Notes under the pieces: model-generated | Told to the model about the DNA's origin: nothing | What the model saw: the letters and a program-made list of their open reading frames with translations, nothing else | Database searches by the model: none | Made by a program: the position numbers and the translations under genes | In this document: piece by piece, positions 42,801 through 53,665 of the stretch | How the letters are laid out: each line of letters opens with the position of its first letter | Position numbering within the stretch: the first letter of the stretch is position 1 | NCBI GenBank assembly: GCA_019925095.2 | Contig: CM034398.1 | Span: 6,463,001-6,527,000 of the forward strand | Length of the DNA stretch: 64,000 nucleotides | From: Dendrolimus kikuchii | Lineage: Eukaryota; Arthropoda; Insecta; Lepidoptera; Lasiocampidae | Direction of reading: 5' to 3'

Positions 42801-43120
42801 ACCACAAATAAAAAACCTATCCTAGTTTCCGGGATAAACTTTACACATAAATATATCCCAAAATCTATCCCAGTATCCGGGATGAAAAGTATCCCTTGAC
42901 CACCCTCGGTATTCAAATTATATATGTACCGAGTATCAGCCAAATCGGTCCAATAGTCTTTCCATAAAAGGATAACAAACAAAGAGACAAATATACTTTT
43001 ATCCCGGAAACTATCCCATTTTCCGGGATAAAAAGTATCCTATGTTCATTCTCGGCATCGAAAATATATATATACTGAGTTTCAGCCAAATCGGTCCAGT
43101 AGTTTTTACGTGAAAACGGA

Positions 43121-43149
43121 ACAGACAGACAGACAGACCGACAGACAGA
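43121..43149. repeat. (CAGA)n microsatellite
   Basis: About seven CAGA units, the standard 5' microsatellite of this Helitron-like family. Confidence 0.85.
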
Positions 43150-43181
43150 GTTACTTTCGCATTTATAATATTAATAGGGAT

Positions 43182-43905
43182 TTTTCTTTCGTACCTACAA
43201 TATACAGTAAACAAAACATAATTCAATTCGTCATTATCATCGTATTTAATAACTTCTGTATGATTAATATACACGTGCTTATTGAGAATTATCATCAATT
43301 ATTCTTTTCCCATAAAAATGAAATCGCTGAAATATAGTTATTCCCGAGAAATGAATCACTTCTGTGGAAGTTTTTTAGATAACAAAGTTGTACTGAAGAC
43401 ATACAGATAATATTATCTTTAATTTTATATCTCTACGTTGCTAAGGTGTTATCAGTACACCAGAAGTAATATATCATGTACATTTAGAAAACCGATAACA
43501 TCGCCTGTATGAGACTTATAGAAACTGGCAATAAATATGATGTGATACTTTTGCATTATTTCCATTGCCTGTAGGAGGCAGACCGCCCACCTAAAGCATC
43601 CTTACAGTACACTTATTTAGGAACCTTTTCTCTAAATCAAGTTAGAATAAAAAATAAAAAAAAATCGAAGTAATATCACGAAAAGTATCACGAAAACAAA
43701 TATACCTATTTATTTTATTATAATATTTTTGACGGCTTCTGTGCTTGTATGGTCGAAACCTTTGCCGCCTGGATCACTGTAATGCCCTCTGCATTCGATG
43801 CATTCTTGGGTTCGATTCGTGGTAATGCTAAATTGCGCAAATTAACTCTTTGTTATTTGCTATGTTCTTGGTTTCTGGGGTCGGTCTTTTGTATACAATA
43901 TATTG
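43182..43905. other. AT-rich stretch, nothing recognised
   Basis: A 65-codon frame at 43749-43946 has no recognisable motif. No other feature. Confidence 0.35.
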
Positions 43906-44143
43906 TCTATGTTATACTAATATATAAAGCTGAAGAGTTTGTTTGATTGAACGCGCTAATCTCAGGAACTACTGGTCTGATTTCAAAAATTCTTTCAGTG
44001 TTACGTAGCCCATTTATCGAGGAAGGCTATAGGCTATATATCATCACGCTAAGATCAATAGGAGTGGAGCACCAATGAAGGATGTTTCAAAATCGGGTTT
44101 TTTTAAACTATTCCACGCGGACAAAGTCGCGGGCAGAAGCTAG
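43906..44143 (+). mobile_element. Helitron-like non-autonomous element
   Basis: It starts TCTATGTTATACTAATATA and contains GGAACTACTGGTCTGATTT and CATTTATCGAGGAAGGCTATAGG blocks. It ends with a CGCG-GACAAAGT-CGCG hairpin, GGCAGAAG and CTAG before a T. 238 bp. The base before TC is T, not the usual A. Confidence 0.7.
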
Positions 44144-44619
44144 TAGGTATATAAAAAGCGTAGCTCCTTTAGCTAGGGATATACAGATCATTTCTGTGTG
44201 TCTCCGGGTCTGTCGACAAATTATAATAATTATGACAAGAGACTGTTTGGAACGCCATGTACGTTGACACTTTAGTCGCTTCCCATCTTCCAGGCATCTA
44301 GCTTGCTCAGTAACTGACTAATTGGTAATTAATACGCCTTTGTGAAGTTTCGTCTATACATTTTACGATCCTGGAGTCCGCAAAGTTTGTTGGTTTTATC
44401 GTGACCTATTAGGGAACACATATCATAACAGTCTCACTTGCTTAAGAGATCCCATCTGTATTTGAGGCAAACGCATTACCGTTAAATTGTGTCACGTTAT
44501 CACGTTTCCAGTTTTTTTTAACACAATTTATTTCATAAAACTATATTTAGTTGCAACGAACTTGTAAACTAATAAGATAAAATAAAACTTAACTTATTCT
44601 ACCCATACACTATAAATAA

Positions 44620-44850
44620 GTAGAATACTGAGCCTAGATCCTAGGTCCTAGTTCGTTGTCCGAGGTATGCTCTGATCACCTGACGAGTTAGTGAGTCGTT
44701 TTGATAAATTTTGGTAGAGGCTCATGGCCTCAGGACCTCACGGTCCAAGCGCTGCAACAGCAAACGGGACAAACATATAACTGTTACTGTTGCTTGAGTG
44801 ATTCAGCTGTTTTCGCCGCCGAATCGGCTGATCTAGATGTGTTTCTTAAA
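44620..44850. repeat. Unclassified block, part shared with 55065-55090
   Basis: AGTAGAATACT(G/A)AGCCTAG is common to both sites. The GC-richer continuation here (CATGGCCTCAGGACCTCACGG) has no partner in the window. Confidence 0.3.
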
Positions 44851-45409
44851 AGGCATGCAATTTATTTTAAATATTGAATTATATGTAGGTCTGTAATAAT
44901 ATTATCTTTTACGACTTACTTTTATAATAATCCATTGTTACAAAAGACCAAAATTCTATATAAAATAGTACAATAATTTTGATTGATTTTATTTACTTGT
45001 TAAGTAAAAAATGTTGTCAAGAAATCTTAAATTGTTAAACATTTATTAAGCATATCAAAGTACAGTTTAAAAACTAAAGCTAGTTAATAATTTTATTATT
45101 TGAAGAAGTATTAATCTCAGTACATGAATGCAGTTTTTGCCAGCAATAATACATAAAATGAATCATTGTTAGCAATCATAAAATTCTAAGTAAAGATAAT
45201 AATGAAACACATTTACAATGTACATAGATATCAATGTGCACGGAGACTAGAGACATTTTCCAAGAATCTTATTGCTTACAAGACATAGGATTTCAAGAAA
45301 TCCTCTTAGTAACTGTACAAAGTACTTCGAAGGCGGGACTTTGGTACCGTACAATACGTTGAATGAAACCTTTTATAGCTTACGTTAAGCTTCTATGAAC
45401 ATAAACGAC
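44851..45409. other. AT-rich stretch, nothing recognised
   Basis: No supported feature. Confidence 0.35.
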
Positions 45410-45417
45410 GTTGTCAA

Positions 45418-45834
45418 CAGGGCCGTCTTAGGTATATCGGGCGCCGGGGTGCGAAAATCAGCTTGTGCCTCACTTGCCAACAATAAAAAATGGCATTTAA
45501 TTTGTGTGTCTTATAAGGTCCTAAGCCATTTTGGTAAAAGCGGAAACCTTATGCATTCGTCATGACTGTCGGTCTGTCTCTCTTTGTATGCCACAGTCAT
45601 TTTTACTCAGAAACTTTTAAGCTTATATAAGTAGATGAAATGTCCCAGGAAACTGTTGTCTATTTTAAGTGAGTATTGTGTGTGACATAGTTATGTGGGG
45701 TATCCTTAGTCAGATCTAAAAAAGCCCTGATCATGTTCTATAACATTTTTATTGAAGTCAATCGACTTACGCCCTGTAGGTCGTCGCGCTCGGGTGTCAC
45801 GGACCCCTTGCACCCCCGGTTAAAGACGGCCCTG
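45418..45834. mobile_element. Non-autonomous hAT element with perfect 8-bp target duplication
   Basis: The terminal inverted repeats are CAGGGCCGTCTT at both ends. Each is flanked by GTTGTCAA (45410-45417 and 45835-45842). An 8-bp target duplication with CAGGG ends is the mark of the hAT superfamily. The interior, 417 bp in all, has no transposase. Subterminal G/C-rich stretches are asymmetric between the ends. Confidence 0.85.
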
Positions 45835-45899
45835 GTTGTCAAAGAATATTATGCGAAAATAGGTGTATAATTGTATATATTTCGCGTAGGTTTCTTTTG

Positions 45900-46200
45900 T
45901 TGAAGCAGGGGAATACATTTCGTCGTACAATACCGGGTCCTTTTTGGGGGTTGGACCTTATACGGCGAGATTAAGCGCCCCACGGCTTATATGGGACTCT
46001 GATATAGACGTTCTCAACTACACCGTCTACACCGCTAAACCTGAACCTGCCTCCCATGTGCCGGCGTTTGAGTTGAAACCAGCCAACATGGCACTTCACC
46101 AACAGAGGTTTAGTTCCACCGCATCCCCAAATACTTCGCGTAGGTTATCACAACCCAAAGTGTCCTTTCATTTGCCAGACGGATTTATCATCGTCTGATA
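45900..46200 (+). other. Unrecognised open frame
   Basis: An 84-codon frame from 45944 to 46198, GC-richer than its flanks, reads WDSDIDVLNYTVYTAKPEP, then FELKPANMALHQQRF, and ends PDGFIIV. The composition and clean stop suggest a real coding remnant, perhaps of a retroelement, but I recognise no family. No splice sites are evident. Confidence 0.3.
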
Positions 46201-46489
46201 TGTAATGACGTTGCAGTGTTATCAGGTGTATAGGTACCTACACAGTTTTTAATACTATCTATTATTTGAAGTCTGCTGTATTAAAAAAAAGTACTATATC
46301 TTTTTTATATATCTATTATATTGTATATAGTTACATATTTATTATGTTTAAATAGTTGCATTTTATTACCATATCTTGTATATGTATATAACGTAATGTA
46401 TATGTGTATATTTATATATATAGTATAGTTATATATTTATTATTAAAATGTAAGTAATCGTACAATAATTATATGTATACCACCATCGC

Positions 46490-46640
46490 CACCCCTAATC
46501 AGCAATATTCTTGCCACGGGTTGTCTGCAAGAGATCGCTTTTTAGCGATAAGACCGCCCTTTGTACACAATTAGTATAATACTAGTTCGTAAGTTTTCTG
46601 TAATGGTGTAGAATAAAGTGTTATCTATCTATCTATATCT
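46490..46640 (+). repeat. LINE 3' tail (GATAAGRCCGCC type)
   Basis: GCCACGGGTTGTCTGCAAGAG, then CGCTTTTTAGCGATAAGACC, and an AATAAAGTG signal followed by ATCT units. CGCTTTTTAGCG is a small hairpin. It matches 18361-18500 and 59577-59695. Confidence 0.7.
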
Positions 46641-46706
46641 TATTTATTTATGGAACACTTAGAGCTAAATACACTTGAATAAATAATATTTACAATTATA
46701 TTATTT

Positions 46707-46965
46707 ACTAGCTGTGTCCGCTACTTCGTCCGAGTGGACTTTTTTCGCGTATGTTTAAAAAAAAGCAGCCTAACTTACTCGTTATAACAGCAGTTATCGT
46801 CCCGTCAAAATCAGTCAAGCTTCAGAGATTAGCCAGAACATCATGACTGACAAAAATTGTAAAATTGCATTTTCAGAGTGTTCTGATCGGAATTATTTCC
46901 CCTGATGTTTTTCAAATTTTTATTTTGACATTACAAACAGACACGAATTTTATTTCCTGTATAGA
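46707..46965 (-). mobile_element. Helitron-like non-autonomous element
   Basis: On the minus strand it starts TCTATACAGGAAATAAAATTCG after an A and ends with a TCGGACGAAGTAGCGGA hairpin, CACAG and CTAG before a T. 259 bp; no coding sequence. Confidence 0.7.
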
Positions 46966-47219
46966 TTTAAATAATTACTTGTTCGCACTTAAATAACTAA
47001 AATTTATTTCTAGACATTTTGTTTCATGTTCTTGGGATTTTTTTTCTCTCTTTATTCCTACTACTTCATATGAGATAATATTATAGTTATCGACCGTTTC
47101 ACGCCGATGTAGCGATGGGTTTAATGCGTTTGACAGATGACGTATGTATCTAATGTAGCTATTCGTCAACGGCGTTATTTTTAACGCTATAAATAAGACT
47201 CATTTAGCTAAGTACACTC

Positions 47220-47372
47220 AATAACTATAACATTATCGCAGGTGAAGCCCGAGCATATCAATATGCACATTACAAAGAATATTCGCCTAAATGGTGCTTG
47301 ATTTGGCCAAGATTCGAACTCACGTCATTGTACTGACTCGCAAATAGCCTGCCACTAAACTAAGGGTTATTT
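47220..47372 (-). mobile_element. tRNA-derived SINE candidate
   Basis: On the minus strand an A-box-like TAGTTTAGTGGC (47351-47362) is followed about 30 nt later by a B-box-like AGTTCGAATC (47311-47320), the layout of an internal RNA polymerase III promoter. The tRNA-like region cannot fold into a proper tRNA, so it is not a tRNA gene. The 3' part has no clear tail. Confidence 0.5.
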
Positions 47373-47539
47373 TAAATATAGCTTTTCTTTTCGCCTTTAA
47401 AAATCATCATAACACTTAGTTAGTTTTAGTTTAGTTAGTTACTTAGTTTTAGACATTATTTACAAATGAGTAAACAACATTAATATTTATAATTGGTATT
47501 TTAGCATATTTACGTGTAGCTGATGTACAACTGTATTTT

Positions 47540-47846
47540 TATTTTTATTGCATAAATTCAGCAGACAGGTACACGGTCCACTGCTGGAAAGCGATTACCA
47601 TCGCCTATGGATGTTCGCAACACTAAAGGTGCTACAAATGCACTGTTGCTCTCTAAAGGGAGACTGGAACCTGGCCACTAAGGCCGGATCACAACCCAAG
47701 TTATGGCGGCATACTCTAGACCAGGGGTGGTAGCCATCCGAACGGGCAAATGCCCTACCACTGGGCTGTAGGTTGTTTTGTAGCTTCTTACAACAGGCCG
47801 CCCGGCCGCAGGAAATTGTATTGTTTCTCCGTTTCTGCATGGATAG
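47540..47846 (-). mobile_element. SINE-like retroposon, family D, copy 3
   Basis: On the minus strand it starts TCCATGCAGAAACGGAG and ends in GTCTGCTGAATTTATGCAATAAAAATAAAAATA, in which AATAAA and an A-rich tail are clear. It is close to copies 2 and 4 throughout. No coding capacity is claimed; the minus-strand frame is open by chance or shared ancestry. Confidence 0.65.
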
Positions 47847-48184
47847 ATTTCCAGGTATTGCAACAATTATATGGTTAAACGACCATAAAATGAAACACAG
47901 TACAGACTGTGTGCAATTTATTTAAAAAATTCCGAGCAATCGACCATTTAAACTGTGTAATCAGCCATTAGCATATTTTTACATGTCGCTTTAAAGACTT
48001 ATTACTAGTGTGCTGTTTCTCAGAAGCAACAACAATAATGCCTCGCCTCGTGTTCATGTGTTTTAAATAGTAATTTATTATTGTATTGTACTAATACAGG
48101 TGTCTTACATGTACTTATACGAAATATGCTAAGAATATTCACTTACTTTTTTAGGTACATAGTTTAGTAAAAAATAAGTCAGTT

Positions 48185-48305
48185 TAGTGACTGGTTCCTT
48201 TGCCATACTAATGGGTTAAAATTTGACATAAGCTCCACACAAGTAATGTAAAAATTCAACCGATGGTAAGGCAAGTGAATGGATAGTAAGATATAAGAAC
48301 CGGGT
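48185..48305. mobile_element. TIR MITE, family C, diverged copy
   Basis: It has GTGACTGGTTCC at the left and ATAGTAAGATATAAGAACC at the right, with AATTCAACCGATGGTAAGGC inside. It matches 18574-18718. The ends are eroded. Confidence 0.55.
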
Positions 48306-48439
48306 ATCAGTTGCATTGACACGAACGTAGTATGCTCGGGCCGAATACTCTCACATAGCCACTAGGACGATACTCGTATTGTAGCAAATTAGCCACTCGA
48401 ACAAGGACGTCATTTCAGAGTAATAGCTAACCGTGTTCA

Positions 48440-48720
48440 GCTATTAAGCCATATACTCACCTGTGAGCCTTAACACGATACTGTAACTAAAATTCATAAT
48501 GTGCACGTAGCTCGCGAGCTTGCCCGAGCGGAACGCATTGCGCTCGCAGCGAGCCGAGGGCAACATAGAACTCCTTTTGTAACTGCAACCCATTGATATA
48601 TAAATGGTTTTGTATATCAATGCTCTAACCGTTGCACGTTGCACCAAAACTCATAGTGTACGTGGCTCGTGAGCGCACCGCGAGCGGCTCGCAGGCATGT
48701 ACGCGGCTTTACGAGTCTAC
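48440..48720. repeat. CpG-rich block with repeated GCTCG motifs
   Basis: Two halves (about 48490-48570 and 48640-48710) both carry CATA(A/G)TGT-CACGTAGCTCG / GTACGTGGCTCG blocks rich in GCTCGC, around a hairpin CATTGATATA...TATATCAATG at 48590-48622. A duplicated repeat rather than a promoter. Confidence 0.35.
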
Positions 48721-48799
48721 AGTATCATTTTATACAAACAAAATTGCGTTTTTGAATTTTGATCTTATAAATATACTTGAAAATGAATAAATACGGCAC

Positions 48800-48930
48800 A
48801 GGATATCTCTTCTTACAAACATTTTTTATGCTGGTTTGCATCCTATCATACGTATCGGTCATCCTTCACACACCTAGTCTATCCATCTCTTTTTTGAATT
48901 GTCATTTTATTTCCAGCCATCAATTTACCA
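48800..48930 (-). pseudogene. RTE LINE C-terminal remnant
   Basis: The minus strand reads KKRDG-TRCVKDDRY, the decayed form of the KERW-x-YVKDD box of RTE ORF2 (compare 25380-25450). Confidence 0.35.
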
Positions 48931-50744
48931 AATGGGTCACCAATACTTTATGTTAATAATTTGGATACATATAAACATGAGTGACTTTTTTAGTTGTTAA
49001 TATATTCTGATCAACCAGACTTATTTATAGGCATGTTTGTTGATTTAACGCAGAAGGTTTAACTAACCTTCAAAGCACTTATGTCCTTACTATAGGTAAT
49101 ATTGTTTTCTTTTGCATCTGAAAACTACTAAAAGGATTTAAATGAAACTGACAAACAGCTACGCGTATTATATTCCGGGTTCTATGATTCTGTTTATATC
49201 GATAATTAAATTAGTTTCTTTGGGATACACCAAAATAGCCCAAAAGTTTTTTTTTGCCGCTATTGCAATGCACTAACAAACACATTGTCTTGGTAATGCG
49301 AGCGTTTCGCTGGCACTATTGGTTTAAAATATGGGTATAACTCATGATTACTAAATATTGTGAATTTTAATTCACCGATAGTAATTAAGTACGGTCCATA
49401 TTTTTAAACTTCACCAAGCAAAGCCGCTGAATTCTCATTTTATTACACTTCTCTGAATGCAACAATAGTGTGAACAAATAGTAAACTATACGGTTACCTT
49501 TTGCTGGAACTTATAGTCATTTATTTTCTTGCAAAAACTCGTTAAAATTAGTCATGTTAATAAGCAAAACTCGTATTGCCTTTTCGTCGAAGTCTGCCGG
49601 ATGCGATCCGTTAAGCATGCAAGAATATTATAGACATAATAATAGATTATAGATTTCTCTTTATTGTATCTACGCCATACATAGACAAAAGAAAAAGAAA
49701 CCATAGATCGTATGAGGAGCGTCTTTAGCGCTAAAAATATGCCAAGCCCATATCAGTACAGGCACCAAGATGGCCGCTGTATTTAAGTGGGCCCCTAATA
49801 AATAAAGGTTACTATGTTTTTGGGAAATAAAAACAAGAATAAACTCTGATAAAACAAATAACTATTTTGAAGGGAGGAAAACAAAAAGAAATATATCATT
49901 TTATATTTCTGTAATAACATTGAGGCACTTTATGAAAAATTAAAGAAAAACTAAATATAAATATAGTTAATTAAGCAGATCAAAATTGCGGTTTGAATAG
50001 ATCCGGAGTTAAGGGTGACGTAGTACTGTATGTTATTTAACTAGAGATTTGCACTCGGCTTAGGTGTCGTTAACTTTATCTGTAGCTTTTGGAAACTGTT
50101 CCACTTTCCGAAAACTAAAATATCCTATATTTATGTGTTATTATCAAAACCATTATTGGCTCAAGTAATAGGCACGTTGGAACGCAACAAATCCAAACGT
50201 AATGCAGAAGGTCGTAATTCAATAAAACGCGCAAAGTCTGTCACTATTAGATTCCCGAATGTACACACGTCACGCCTAGATCGTAGTTGTAGCTCAACTG
50301 ACCCCCTCTCTCAATTAGGCCATCGTTTTATACTTCACAAATGCAAAAGTGCCCGCCCGGCAACGTCGACATAATTTCCTAGAATTAGCTTGTACATAAA
50401 ATCCGCAACACATGGCTAATGATGCTCCTGAGTGGCCGTAAACGAGTACAATAGGACAATAGGCTGATTTCCATAATAAATAGAAGCGTATGCCAATAAA
50501 TAAGTGAACAAAAGAAGACGATCATAAAAGGATTACAATTAGTTCAAATGCCGACAGGTAATTAAATGTGCTTTTACAGATCTGTACGTGGAATTTGTCT
50601 TTGTCGGAGCCTAAGTTGTAACAATATTAATATTATCCTTGTATTGCTACAAAATAAAAAACATTAAGGTTTCTTATTCTTAATATTCTAAATAAGTTAA
50701 CGGGATGCCCACAGTTGTAAAATTTCGGTATACATGTACCAAAT
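48931..50744. other. AT-rich stretch, nothing recognised
   Basis: A 79-codon frame at 50135-50374 is Lys/Arg/Ser-rich without a known motif. No other supported feature. Confidence 0.35.
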
Positions 50745-50822
50745 TTCTTTGAAATCGGTTAACTGCTTTTGTCATGAAAGGGTAACACAGACGGACAAGT
50801 ACTTTCATATTTATAGTATACA
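50745..50822 (-). mobile_element. Helitron-like 5' fragment
   Basis: On the minus strand it begins TCTGTATACTATAAATATG and includes TGTCCGTCTGTG and AACCGATTTCAAAG, the 5' portion of the family at 42900-43180. The 3' end is missing. Confidence 0.5.
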
Positions 50823-51054
50823 GATTTCCGACGAGTCATAACACCATGACATTACGTCACACTTACGATTTCACGTTCGAAAGGTAATTTAGCATTTATT
50901 TACTCTATAGTTACGTAAGCAAATGGAAAAAATGACATTGGTTTATGGTTAATGACCTGGATAATGCTGATACGGGGTCCTTTGGCGGGAATTGAAAAGG
51001 TGATTTTTTTTATTGTAGGTTCGCGTTTGATCATTATCTCTTCTGATACTAGGC

Positions 51055-51205
51055 GAAGATATGGTCTAAGGTGGAGCACACTTACCTGAAAGGTACCTAT
51101 TCACACGCGACTTGAAGACATTCAGGTTGTAGGTATGGGGAAAACGTACCTTGGCAATGAGTTCCACTCTTTTGCGGTGCGCGTAATAAAGATGGACACG
51201 AAGCG
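51055..51205 (-). pseudogene. LINE ORF2 C-terminal remnant (CR1/Daphne-like)
   Basis: The minus strand reads NKALRVHLYYAHRKRVELIAK, then FPHTYNLNVFKSRVNRYL, resembling the FP-x-YNLxxFKxxVNRFL end of several insect LINE reverse transcriptases. It is isolated, about 45 codons. Confidence 0.55.
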
Positions 51206-51867
51206 CTTTGTTCGTAAAGATGGTATGTCAAAAATGGTAGGTATGTATGTGGGTCTGGGTGTCAGTTGATCAGATTGAAAAGCTCTGATGTACACTATCC
51301 AAAGTGTATCCGATAAAAAACCGATAGGCTGGCTACCCTACATCGATATTCAAGACATATGTTTTTTTTCATTAAATACTCGTAGCTCTGGTCGTTGCCT
51401 ATCAGCTATCTGGCTTTCTGCTTCGATTTGTTATTTCGCTGATCCCTACCAAAGGTGAGAACAGTACTCCATGCATGCTCGTACTTGTGTTTCAATTGTG
51501 TTGATATTTTACTTTAAAGGCAGTTTCATCTGCAAAAACGTGTAATCTGGCTGAAATAAATTGTTTTTCCAGGGATATTCATCAAAACTGTGTGAACTCT
51601 AGTTACTAAAATAAATAATAGTTGTATGATATTTACTGTTGTTAAATAAGGTATGTTTGCGTGGAAATCTTCAATGGTATAGTGAAATGAAATGTGAGTT
51701 TTCAAGCTTGACAAGAATTCCATTATTCAATTCTGTTGTATTATTTCAAAACCTAAGAAAACATCCTGACCTTCAATGATATATCATTTCAAAACTATTT
51801 TTGGAGCGGTAACATATTTTGATACAGTCTTTACCTGTTTTGGCAAGCCATTGTGGGAAAATGCATA
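51206..51867. other. AT-rich stretch, nothing recognised
   Basis: No supported feature. Confidence 0.35.
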
Positions 51868-52015
51868 GTAATTCCAGGTTCCTATATCTTATCGACGATT
51901 CATTTGCCCTACTATCGATTAAAATTCGATATAACCACCGTGCAAGCAATGTTTAAATTCAAACGATAGTAAGACAAGTGAATGTATATGTCAAATTTTA
52001 ACCAATAGTAAGGTT
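51868..52015. mobile_element. TIR MITE, family C, diverged copy
   Basis: Left end CCAGGTTCCTATATCTTA, interior CCTACTATCGATTAAAATT and a right arm with AATAGTAAGG. The right end is eroded. Confidence 0.5.
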
Positions 52016-52839
52016 TAATACACATTACAGCGAAAAACGAACTCTTTTACAGTACTAAGTATAATTGAAGACGAAGTATGTCAGAAGTATTGAGTTCCGT
52101 GAAGACGTTTGACCTCCCTAAATAAATAACCACGTTCCACATCGATTTGTCGCTTCACAGAATACTTGCGTTACTAAAACTTTAGGCAAACTGACAATTT
52201 GTTGCTTGTTTCAAGAAATATGACAGTGTTATAGCCACTTCTTCGTTATTTTTTCCACGTGATTCTTTCTGGATGCACAATCCATACCAAGTCAAAATTG
52301 AACAAACAAGATTTTTTTATTAAACAGCCTATGAAGCGTGTATGAATGTTAGAAGTAAAATGGAGTTATGAAGAGAGACTAATGCTCGTTTGGCATCCGT
52401 GAAAGACCTGCAATTTAGTGGAATATTTGACGCTGGCTGCATACAGAAATCGTGCAAACCATATCTTAAAGAAGAATAAATAGAGGAACTTGGTCAAGTC
52501 GCTAGCACTAAAAGCGCTGTAATTGTTATATCCCTACTCACCTGCATTGACGTTAGTGTTAGTGACTGTGTCCAAATGCATCTTATTTACAGCTTTCAAA
52601 ATAATGCTGCCTTAGTTCACCACCACCAACTGAATTATCGGTTAATACTTAATGTCGTCAACATCTTCGAATCTCAAATAACACATTAAAATCTTGGTTA
52701 AGTTTGCGTTATGTCTTTCTTTAAAAGCATTATGGCGCAGGTATAGCAGAGTATTATAATAAATATGTCAAAATTATGAATAAATTCCGGTAAAATAACA
52801 CATTTTAACAAAACCACAGATAGTATAGCAACTGTTTAT
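52016..52839. other. AT-rich stretch, nothing recognised
   Basis: No supported feature. Confidence 0.35.
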
Positions 52840-52959
52840 GGGTCATACTCAGAAAAAGTGTACATTTCAAATTTGCAACTAAACTGATTTGCAACAAAAC
52901 TGAGAAGCTCCGTTGCGAAACTGATACCCTAAAGCATAGAACACATTGAACGTAATATA

Positions 52960-53485
52960 TTACATACATACATACATAACTTCACGCCAGTTCCCTTACG
53001 GGGTAGGCACGAACTACAGAGCGCCATTTAGGCCCATTCTTGCACACCTCACTTGCTTCTTTGACATTCATAATTCTTGTCATACACGCTCGTCTGTTCT
53101 TAAGGCTCCTGACATCACCCTCCGCTAGTATACGATCAATTTGATCATGGAAGGTGTGTCGTGGCCTTCCACGACTTCTGCATCCCTCCACTTTTGCATT
53201 GTATATCTGTTTAGTCATTCTTTCATCATGCATTCTTTCCACATGCCCGAACCACCGGAGCATTCCTTTCCTTACCTTCACCCCGACACTTTCTTTCAGA
53301 CCAACTCTCTTTCTTACTTCGGTATTACGAACGCGGTCCGCGAGCGTCACTCCGCAGATTTTACGCAGTGCTCGCATCTCAACCGCGTTTACTCTACTTT
53401 CATGCTCTCTTTTCCATACCCAACTCTCGCTTCCATACGTGAGCGTAGGTACCAGCACCGCGTTGTGTATGGCGAGCTGGGCCTT
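52960..53485 (-). mobile_element. 5'-truncated RTE LINE inside the transposon
   Basis: The minus-strand frame of 158 codons (53458-52982) carries LTYGSESWVWK, EMRALRKICGVT, KGMLRWFGHVERM and NRRACM, ending VRELA. It is followed by an (ATGT)n tail of about four units. By eye there are about 15 differences from 38746-39255 over 500 bp, or 97% identity. It is truncated 5' at about 53485. It lies immediately downstream of the basic ORF of the host transposon, and no clear target duplication is visible, so the insertion may have deleted part of the host element. Confidence 0.85.
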
Positions 53486-53491
53486 ACAAAA

Positions 53492-53665
53492 TTACACTTC
53501 TGTCTTGTTTTTTTCCTTCTGGCTTTCGTTCTGTTCATTAATTTTTAATTTATTTAATTTAACTCTCTTTAAGTGTTTTTTTCGCAATTCTTCATATTTA
53601 ATAGGATTTTGTTTGAGGCGCTCCCTATATCTTTTTTGCCTCTCGGCATTTGACATGGGGGCCAT
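53492..53665 (-). CDS. Small basic ORF of the 28-bp-TIR transposon
   Basis: 57 codons starting MAPMSNAERQKRYRERLKQ and rich in Lys, Arg, Glu and Asn, predicted as a charged helix. NAERQKRYRERLK-like starts occur, as I recall, in uncharacterised insect proteins that often look transposon-borne; a nucleic-acid-binding role would be inference. The frame stops 6-8 bases before the RTE insertion point, so this may be the first exon of a longer gene or a truncated product. The Met at 53665 is preferred over the in-frame start at 53788, because the intervening part is hydrophobic and unlike the rest. Confidence 0.45.
   Translation of the reverse strand: MAPMSNAERQKRYRERLKQNPIKYEELRKKHLKRVKLNKLKINEQNESQKEKNKTEV

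Larger units (their letters stand above)
41658..43180 (-). mobile_element. Helitron-like element carrying a minisatellite
   Basis: On the minus strand the 5' end at 43180 is TCCCTATTAATATTATAAATG after an A. It runs into a (GTCT)n run and the TACTGGACCGATTTGGC body. The 3' end at 41658 has a CGCGGC/GCCGCG hairpin, GGGTAAACT and CTAG before a T. Between the ends lie two body repeats (CTATCCC-TTCCGGGAT blocks at about 42830 and 43015) and the 9-bp minisatellite at 42004-42800. 1523 bp. Without the minisatellite the element would be about 0.7 kb, closer to its relatives. Confidence 0.65.

Noticed and set aside
42719..42982. 87-codon minus-strand frame rich in Phe and Gly
   Set aside because: It runs through the minisatellite and Helitron-like body; low-complexity translation, not a gene.
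47300..47365. tRNA gene
   Set aside because: A and B boxes are present, but no acceptor stem or full cloverleaf can be formed; better explained as a SINE head.
47595..47840. Conserved-looking minus-strand frame shared by the four family D repeats
   Set aside because: The frame is broken in the 24.5-kb copy and similarity is explained by shared repeat ancestry at the DNA level.
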